Source of the DNA: Collinsella sp.
GTDB taxonomy: Bacteria > Actinomycetota > Coriobacteriia > Coriobacteriales > Coriobacteriaceae
Direction of reading: 5' to 3'
Length of the DNA stretch: 9,299 bases
Assembly (NCBI GenBank): GCA_014871545.1
Contig: WGSR01000050.1
Location: 1 to 9,299, forward strand
Every line of letters begins with the position of its first letter. The stretch's first letter is position 1. The notes under the pieces are model-generated. The model saw nothing but the letters and a program-made list of their open reading frames with translations. It made no database searches and was not told where the DNA came from. Shown piece by piece: positions 4,049-9,299 of the stretch. Position numbers and translations under genes: made by a program.

Positions 4049-7000
4049 GTGTATCTCAAGTCCCTCACGCTCAAAGGGTTCAAGTCGTTTGCCGACCGCG
4101 CCCATATGACGTTTGAGCCGGGCCTGACCGTCATCGTCGGTCCCAACGGCTCGGGAAAATCGAACATCTCCGACTCGATTCTGTGGGTCCTGGGCGAGCA
4201 GAGCGCCAAGCAGTTGCGCGGCCAGGCCATGGAGGACGTCATCTTCTCGGGCTCGTCGGCGCGCAAGCCGGTGGGTGTCGCCGAGGTCACGCTGGTGCTC
4301 GATAACTCGGACCATATGCTTCCCGTCGACTTTGACGAGGTGGCTATCACCCGCCGCATGTATCGTTCGGGTGAGAGTGAGTACCTCATCAATTCGAGCC
4401 CGTGCCGCCTGATGGACATCCAGGATATCCTGCACGATTCGGGGCTGGGCAAGGATACGCATTCCATCATCAGCCAGGGCAAGCTCGATGCCATTTTGCA
4501 GAGCCGCCCCGAGGAGCGCCGTGCCCTCATTGAGGAGGCCGCCGGCATCTCCAAGCACAAGCGTCGCAAGGAGCGTGCGCTCAAAAAGATCAAGTCGATG
4601 GACGAGCACCTGACCCGTGCCCGCGACATCAATAAGGAGATTGCCCGTCAGCTGCGGCCGCTGGAGCGTCAGGTCGATCGCGCGCGCAAGTACAAAGAGC
4701 TGTCCTCGCGCGCGAACGAGCTTACGCAGATGCTGGCCGTCGACGAGCTCCGTTCGCTGCAATCGCAGTGGAACGACCTGGAGAGCCGCTCTAAGGAGGG
4801 CACCGCCGAGCTGGAGCTCGCGCAGTACCGCCTGGGTGAGAAAGAGCGCGAGCTCGAGAAGCTCCAGGTCATGCTCGAAGAAAAGGGCCTGTTTGTGGGC
4901 GACTTGGGCGAGCAGCGCCGACATATGCAAGATGTGGTCGGTCGCATTAACTCCGACATGCGCCTGCTCGAGGAAAAGGGCCACAACATGGTGTCGCGCC
5001 TGTCCGACATGCGCGGCCAGATCTCGAGCTCCGAGCATCAGCGCCGTCGTGTGGTCGAGGAGCTCGAGGATGCGCGTGCCCAACTCGAGGAAGTGACTGG
5101 CGCGCGTATGCGGGCTCAGGAGGACGTCGACGCCGCTGGTCCTGCCGCCGCCGAGCTCCACGAGCGTCGCGTTGCGCTCGATGCGCAGATTTCGCAGCTT
5201 TCGCGCGAACAGCGCGATGTGCAGCGCGTTGCCGATAATGCTGCGCTCGAGCTCGCCAAGGTAAAGGATTCGCTTTCCAATGCCGAGGTCGAGGACAACA
5301 TGTATGCCTCGCGCCTGGAGCAGATCGATGAGCAGCTCGAGGAGGTCACGGCATCGCTTGATAGCCGCCGCAACCGTGCTGAGGAGCTCGAAGGCGCGCT
5401 CGACCAGGCTCGTCAAGCCCAGAGCGATGCGCGTGAGGCTACCGAGGTCGCCCGTGCAGCCCTTAAGGATTTGCGTAATCGCGAGAGCGAGGCGCGCAAC
5501 AAGCTGTCCGAGGTGCGCTCGGAGCTTTCCAGCCAAAAGAAGCTTGATGCTCGCATGGCCGACAGCTCGCCGCTCGTAAGCCGTCTGGTGGGCGCGCTGG
5601 GCGATGATGTTTCGGGCCGTCTGGGCGATGTACTCGAGGCACCGCGTGAGCTTGAGGGCCTGGTTGAGCAGCTGCTCGCCGGCGATATCGATGCCCTGCT
5701 GTTCGATAACGCTGCCGCACTTGAGCGTGCCGGTCGCGCTGCCCTGGACCAGAAGAAGGCCTCGGGTGAGGCTCTGCTGGTGGCGCGCAGTGTGAGCGGC
5801 CCTGCGGCCGCCGAGGGCGCCGCCGGCACCCGTCTTGTTGATTGCCTGTCCGTGCGTGCCGGCTACGGTCCGGTCGTCGAGGCCTTGCTTGGCGGCTATT
5901 ACGTGGTCGATGACTTGGCCGCCGCGCTGTCCGCGCCGGTCGTTGATGGCGTGACCTATGTGACTCCCGATGGCGCACGCGTTGCCTGCGGCGGCCTGGT
6001 TCGCGTGGGGCTTGATGCCGGCGAGGCTTCGGGCGCTCTGGAGCGCAAGCGTCGTATCCGCGAGCTGGAAGGCCTGGAGCCCGATCTTGCTGCCGTGTTT
6101 GAGCATGTTTCGGATCAGGTCGTCGAGGCCAACGCTGCCGTTGAAGAGGCCCGTGCTGCCGAGGGCGATGCTGCCGGCGAGATTGCCCGCCTTGAGGGCG
6201 AGCGTCGCTCCCTGCTGTCCGAGATCGGCCGTCTGGAGCAGAGTGCCAACAATGCCGAGGTCGAGCGCGTGCGCATTTCCAAGCGCCGCGAGCAGGCTGC
6301 CGAGGCCGTTCGTGCCGCACGTCCGCGCGTGGATGAACTTACCCGTTCGCGTGACGAGGCCCGTGCGCAGGCGAGCGACCTGGGCCTGCAGATTGCCGAG
6401 GCCAACGACGAGCTCGATCGCGTGCGTCGCGACGATTCCGAGGCCGCCGGCAAGCTCGCCGACGCTAAGGTGCGCCTGGCTCAGACGAGTGAGCGCCTTC
6501 GTTCTCTGAAGGGCCGCGTGCCCGACCTGGAGCATCGCCTGGAGGGCATCGACCGCCGTATCCGCGGAACACGCCAGGCCTCGCGCTCGCTTGAGCTGCT
6601 GCGCCTTCGCGTCGATCCCATGCACGAGCGCTATTCTGCCCTGTTGGAGCGCGCCTCGGACTGGGCTGCGCGCCTGCGCGATCAGGCAACGCTTGAGGAG
6701 GCGGACTCGGCTTCGCTTAAGAAGACCATCGAGGACGCCAAGACCGAGGTCGCCCGCGCCAAAGAGAGGGTCGATGCTGCCGCCACGACGCAAAACGAGT
6801 TCAAGGTCGCACGCGGCAAGCTCGAGGTGCAGGTCGAGGCTGCCATCAAGGCCATCACCGCCGATGGCACTACGGTGCTCGAGGAAGCGCTCATGCTGCC
6901 GGCGCCCACCGATCGCGACGCTGCCGAGCGCGAGCTCAACCAACTCGTGCGCCAAATCAACAATCTGGGCCCCGTGAACCAGGTTGCCATGGAGGAGTAC

Positions 7001-7585
7001 GAGCAGCTCAAGCGCCGCGCCGATTACATCGAGGAGCAACTGGCCGATCTGGAGAGCGCGCGCAAGGCGCTCACCAAGATCACCGTGGCGATTGACCGCA
7101 AGATGCGCAAGGCGTTCCTGGTGACGTTTGAGAAGGTCGACGCGAACTTCCGCGATATCTTCGCCATGCTCTTCCCGGGTGGTCAGGCTCACCTTGAGAT
7201 GACCGATCCCGAGCATCCTGCCGAGACGGGCATTGAGGTCGTGGCGCAGCCGCGCGGCAAGCGTATCACCAAGATGATGCTCATGTCCGGTGGCGAGAAG
7301 AGCCTGACGGCGCTCGCTCTGCTCTTTGCCGTATACCGTACGCGCACGGTGCCGTTCTATGTGCTGGACGAGGTCGAGGCCGCGCTCGACGACGCCAACC
7401 TGTCCAAGCTCATCGGTGCTCTCGATGTGCTGCGTTCCGATACGCAGCTCTTGGTAATCTCGCATCAGCGCCGTACTATGGAGGACGCTGACGTTCTCTA
7501 CGGCGTCTCGATGCAAGCCGACGGCGTCAGTCGCGTCGTCTCGCAAAAACTCGATCGCGAAACCGGAAAGGTCGTGAATGCATAA
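4049..7585 (+). CDS. smc: Chromosome segregation ATPase Smc
   Basis: Smc dimers, with ScpA and ScpB (not in this window), extrude DNA loops to compact and separate the chromosome. The 1178 residues are of normal length. The N-terminal head opens MYLKSLTLKGFKSFADR, has Walker A GPNGSGKS at 31-38, and ends near EEAAGISK (162-169). The first coiled-coil arm runs from about 170 to 500. The hinge covers about 503-660 (RLGDVLEA, GYGPVVEALLGGYYVVDD, VTPDGARVACGG). The second arm runs from about 665 to 1010. The C-terminal head has the signature LMSGGEKS (Ser1080), Walker B with D1107-E1108 (VLDEVEAALDD), and the switch His1139 in VISHQ. The start is GTG at 4049, preceded by GAGGAA at 4041-4046; the classic N-terminus confirms it. 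The stop overlaps the ftsY start (TAATG). No frameshift is seen. Confidence 0.98.
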   Translation: MYLKSLTLKGFKSFADRAHMTFEPGLTVIVGPNGSGKSNISDSILWVLGEQSAKQLRGQAMEDVIFSGSSARKPVGVAEVTLVLDNSDHMLPVDFDEVAITRRMYRSGESEYLINSSPCRLMDIQDILHDSGLGKDTHSIISQGKLDAILQSRPEERRALIEEAAGISKHKRRKERALKKIKSMDEHLTRARDINKEIARQLRPLERQVDRARKYKELSSRANELTQMLAVDELRSLQSQWNDLESRSKEGTAELELAQYRLGEKERELEKLQVMLEEKGLFVGDLGEQRRHMQDVVGRINSDMRLLEEKGHNMVSRLSDMRGQISSSEHQRRRVVEELEDARAQLEEVTGARMRAQEDVDAAGPAAAELHERRVALDAQISQLSREQRDVQRVADNAALELAKVKDSLSNAEVEDNMYASRLEQIDEQLEEVTASLDSRRNRAEELEGALDQARQAQSDAREATEVARAALKDLRNRESEARNKLSEVRSELSSQKKLDARMADSSPLVSRLVGALGDDVSGRLGDVLEAPRELEGLVEQLLAGDIDALLFDNAAALERAGRAALDQKKASGEALLVARSVSGPAAAEGAAGTRLVDCLSVRAGYGPVVEALLGGYYVVDDLAAALSAPVVDGVTYVTPDGARVACGGLVRVGLDAGEASGALERKRRIRELEGLEPDLAAVFEHVSDQVVEANAAVEEARAAEGDAAGEIARLEGERRSLLSEIGRLEQSANNAEVERVRISKRREQAAEAVRAARPRVDELTRSRDEARAQASDLGLQIAEANDELDRVRRDDSEAAGKLADAKVRLAQTSERLRSLKGRVPDLEHRLEGIDRRIRGTRQASRSLELLRLRVDPMHERYSALLERASDWAARLRDQATLEEADSASLKKTIEDAKTEVARAKERVDAAATTQNEFKVARGKLEVQVEAAIKAITADGTTVLEEALMLPAPTDRDAAERELNQLVRQINNLGPVNQVAMEEYEQLKRRADYIEEQLADLESARKALTKITVAIDRKMRKAFLVTFEKVDANFRDIFAMLFPGGQAHLEMTDPEHPAETGIEVVAQPRGKRITKMMLMSGGEKSLTALALLFAVYRTRTVPFYVLDEVEAALDDANLSKLIGALDVLRSDTQLLVISHQRRTMEDADVLYGVSMQADGVSRVVSQKLDRETGKVVNA

Positions 7586-8502
7586 TGGGATTCTTTGACG
7601 CACTCTCGCGCGGACTTGAGCGCAGCCGCGAGGCCCTCAACGAGGTCTTCTACTTTGGCGGTGAGGTCGACGAGGATTTTTGGGAGGACCTTGAGGACAC
7701 CCTCGTTATGGGTGACATGGGTGCCGAGGTCGCCATTCAGGTCTCCGATGACCTGCGCGACGCCGCTGCCAAGAAGAACCTCAAGACCGCCCCGCAGCTT
7801 CGCCGCGCCCTGGCCGAGCAGCTCGAGGGCCATTTTGTGCCTGTTGAGCGCGACCCGTTTTCCGATACGCCGAGCTGCGTGCTGTTTGTCGGTATCAACG
7901 GCGCCGGCAAGACCACCACGGTCGGCAAGATTGCGAGCGCCATGGCCGCCCGCGGCAAGAACGTGGTTATCGGTTCGGCCGACACCTTCCGCGCCGCCGC
8001 TATCGAGCAGCTCGATGTGTGGGGTCAGCGTGCCGGCGTACCGGTTATCAAGCGTGACCGCGGCTCCGATCCTGCGAGCGTGTGCTATGACGTGCTCGAC
8101 GAGGCCGATAAGCGCGGCAGCGACCTGGTGCTCATCGATACCGCCGGCCGTCTGCACACGAGTCCCGAGCTCATGCGCGAGCTCGCCAAGGTGGTCAATG
8201 TGACCCGTAAGCGCGCCGCCAATATGGCCGCCGGTCCCATGCCGGTCTCGGTCGTGCTTGTGATCGATGCCGCCACTGGTCAGAACGGTCTGAACCAGGC
8301 GCTCGAGTTTAACGAGGCGCTGGGCCTGGACGGTATTATCATGACTAAGCTCGACGGCACGGCTAAGGGCGGTATTGCCATGGCCGTGGCCGAGAAGCTC
8401 AAGCTCCCGATCCTGCGCATCGGCGTGGGCGAGCAGGTCGATGACCTGCAGGAGTTTAACGCCAAAGATTTCTGCCGCGCCCTGGTGGGCGAGTCCAACT
8501 AA
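7585..8502 (+). CDS. ftsY: Signal recognition particle receptor FtsY
   Basis: FtsY is the membrane-associated GTPase that receives ribosome-SRP complexes and hands them to the Sec translocon. The 305 residues consist almost only of the N and G domains. The N-terminal helix MGFFDALSRGLERSREAL is amphipathic and probably a lipid-binding targeting element. The long acidic A domain of E. coli FtsY is missing, as in B. subtilis. GTPase motifs are G1 GINGAGKTTT (103-112), DTFRAAA (133-139), G3 DTAGR (185-189), G4 TKLDG (254-258) and the closing loop GVGEQVDDLQEF (280-291). The GVGE and DDLQEF blocks, with the SADTFRAAA form, separate FtsY from Ffh. The ATG overlaps the smc TAA by one base, and only a weak AAAGG lies 13 bases upstream, so translation is probably coupled to smc. 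ffh follows after 10 bases. Confidence 0.97.
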   Translation: MGFFDALSRGLERSREALNEVFYFGGEVDEDFWEDLEDTLVMGDMGAEVAIQVSDDLRDAAAKKNLKTAPQLRRALAEQLEGHFVPVERDPFSDTPSCVLFVGINGAGKTTTVGKIASAMAARGKNVVIGSADTFRAAAIEQLDVWGQRAGVPVIKRDRGSDPASVCYDVLDEADKRGSDLVLIDTAGRLHTSPELMRELAKVVNVTRKRAANMAAGPMPVSVVLVIDAATGQNGLNQALEFNEALGLDGIIMTKLDGTAKGGIAMAVAEKLKLPILRIGVGEQVDDLQEFNAKDFCRALVGESN

Positions 8503-8506
8503 GGAG
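8501..8506 (+). promoter_or_regulatory. Ribosome binding site for the GTG-started ffh
   Basis: AAGGAG overlaps the ftsY stop codon and ends 6 bases before the GTG at 8513. This sets the ffh start at GTG. Confidence 0.8.
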
Positions 8507-8512
8507 TAACCA

Positions 8513-9299
8513 GTGTTTGATTCCCTGAGCGATCGCCTCAACGACACATTTGACCGCCTGCGCGGCAAGGGCAAGCTGACCGAGGCCGATATCACCTCGG
8601 CCATGCGCGACATTCGCATGGCGCTGCTCGAAGCCGACGTCAACTTCAAGGTCGTCAAGGAGTTTGTCGCCAAGACCAAGGAGCGTTGCATGACCGCTGA
8701 GGTCATGGAGTCGCTGTCGCCGGCGCAAAACGTCGTCAAGATCGTGCTCGACGAGCTCACCGAGATGCTCGGCTCCACCGAGAGCAAGCTCGTCTTTAGC
8801 AACCGCATCCCCAATGTCATTATGCTCGTGGGCCTGCAGGGCTCCGGTAAGACCACGGCGGCCGTAAAGCTGGCCTACCTGCTCAAGAAGCAGGGCCGCT
8901 CGCCGCTGCTCGCCGCGTGCGACGTCTATCGTCCCGCCGCTGCCGACCAGCTGGCCACGCTCGGTGGCGAGATCGGCGTACCAGTCTTTCGCGGCGACGG
9001 TGCGCACCCGGTCGACATCGCCAAGGGCGCCATCCAGGAGGCCGTCGACCACCTGCGCGACGTGGTCATTGTCGATACCGCCGGTCGTCTGCAGATCGAC
9101 GAGCAGATGATGCAGGAGGCCGTGGACATCAAGAAGGCCGTCAAGCCCGACCAGGTGCTGATGGTCGTCGATGCCATGACCGGCCAGGATATCGTCAACG
9201 TCGTCTCGACGTTTGCCGAGCGCACCGACTTTGATGGCGTGATTATCTCCAAGCTCGACGGCGATGCCCGTGGCGGTGGCGCACTTTCGGTGCGTCAGG
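8513..9299 (+). CDS. ffh: Signal recognition particle GTPase Ffh, 3' end outside window
   Basis: Ffh is the protein part of the bacterial signal recognition particle. It binds SRP RNA and signal sequences through its M domain and docks with FtsY through its NG domain. The frame is open from GTG 8513 to the window edge, giving 262 codons of a protein usually about 450-500 residues long. The N domain (1-95) opens MFDSLSDRLNDTFDRLRGKG and includes the ALLEADV motif (37-43). The G domain shows G1 GLQGSGKTT (107-115), DVYRPAA (137-143), G3 DTAGR (188-192), G4 SKLDG (246-250, Ser in place of the more usual Thr) and DARGGGALS (251-259). YRPAA and GDARGG mark it as Ffh rather than FtsY. The methionine-rich M domain lies beyond the window. 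It is adjacent to its receptor gene ftsY, and no ylxM gene lies between them. Confidence 0.97.
   Translation, partial: MFDSLSDRLNDTFDRLRGKGKLTEADITSAMRDIRMALLEADVNFKVVKEFVAKTKERCMTAEVMESLSPAQNVVKIVLDELTEMLGSTESKLVFSNRIPNVIMLVGLQGSGKTTAAVKLAYLLKKQGRSPLLAACDVYRPAAADQLATLGGEIGVPVFRGDGAHPVDIAKGAIQEAVDHLRDVVIVDTAGRLQIDEQMMQEAVDIKKAVKPDQVLMVVDAMTGQDIVNVVSTFAERTDFDGVIISKLDGDARGGGALSVRQ

Noticed and set aside
3319..4632. A 437-codon minus-strand open frame across rnc and the start of smc
   Set aside because: It overlaps two well-supported genes and its translation resembles no known protein.
5040..6500. Many near-repeated GAG, CGC and GCC words suggesting tandem repeats in smc
   Set aside because: This is the expected Glu/Arg/Ala-rich heptad pattern of the coiled-coil arms. 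No exact tandem unit is present.
4019..7603. A 1194-codon open frame on the minus strand covering all of smc
   Set aside because: It is codon-aligned with smc, and its openness follows from codon bias (no TTA, CTA or TCA). The translation is low-complexity, rich in Leu, Ala, His, Gly and Arg, and shows no recognisable domain. smc itself is unmistakable.
7498..8856. A 452-codon minus-strand open frame across ftsY and the start of ffh
   Set aside because: It is a shadow of ftsY, with no motif and no ribosome binding site of note. The plus-strand genes carry full GTPase motifs.

Overview
The window is a stretch of bacterial chromosome made entirely of conserved housekeeping genes, all on the + strand and tightly packed. 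The DNA is GC-rich (by eye about 60%), with codon choice strongly biased to GTC, GCC, GAG and CTG. The order coaD, SepIVA-like coiled-coil gene, DUF177 gene, rpmF, plsX, acpP, rnc, smc, ftsY, ffh is of actinobacterial type. The protein sequences best fit the class Coriobacteriia, probably Collinsella or a close relative. That placement is from recognition and is not confirmed by a search.

Layout: (1) 1-471, 3' part of coaD (phosphopantetheine adenylyltransferase), cut by the left window edge. (2) 540-1835, a SepIVA/DivIVA-like coiled-coil protein, a DUF177 (YceD-type) protein joined to it by a TAATG overlap, and ribosomal protein L32 (rpmF, 59 codons). (3) 1836-1922, an intergenic region with an inverted repeat and a strong intrinsic-terminator hairpin that ends only 17 bases before plsX. 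(4) 1923-4038, plsX, then a 124-base gap with a promoter-like box and a GC-rich hairpin, then acpP and rnc. The rnc start is TTG, with its ribosome binding site inside the end of acpP. (5) 4049-9299, smc (1178 aa), ftsY (305 aa, no long acidic domain) and the first 262 codons of ffh, cut by the right edge.

How the genes fit together: CoaD makes the CoA precursor whose phosphopantetheine arm is attached to the serine of ACP. PlsX moves acyl chains from acyl-ACP to phosphate to start phospholipid synthesis. L32, DUF177 and RNase III relate to ribosome and rRNA production. Smc compacts and segregates the chromosome. The SepIVA-like protein probably acts in division or envelope growth. FtsY and Ffh are the receptor and GTPase of the signal recognition particle. 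The cluster thus joins growth-linked lipid, ribosome, chromosome and membrane-protein functions.

I found no mobile element, CRISPR array, tRNA, rRNA or clearly novel system. The points most worth a second look are the SepIVA-like gene in a conserved neighbourhood, the terminator/attenuator in front of plsX, recurring promoter-like boxes in the intergenic gaps, and an Asp-to-Asn change at a metal-binding position of RNase III.
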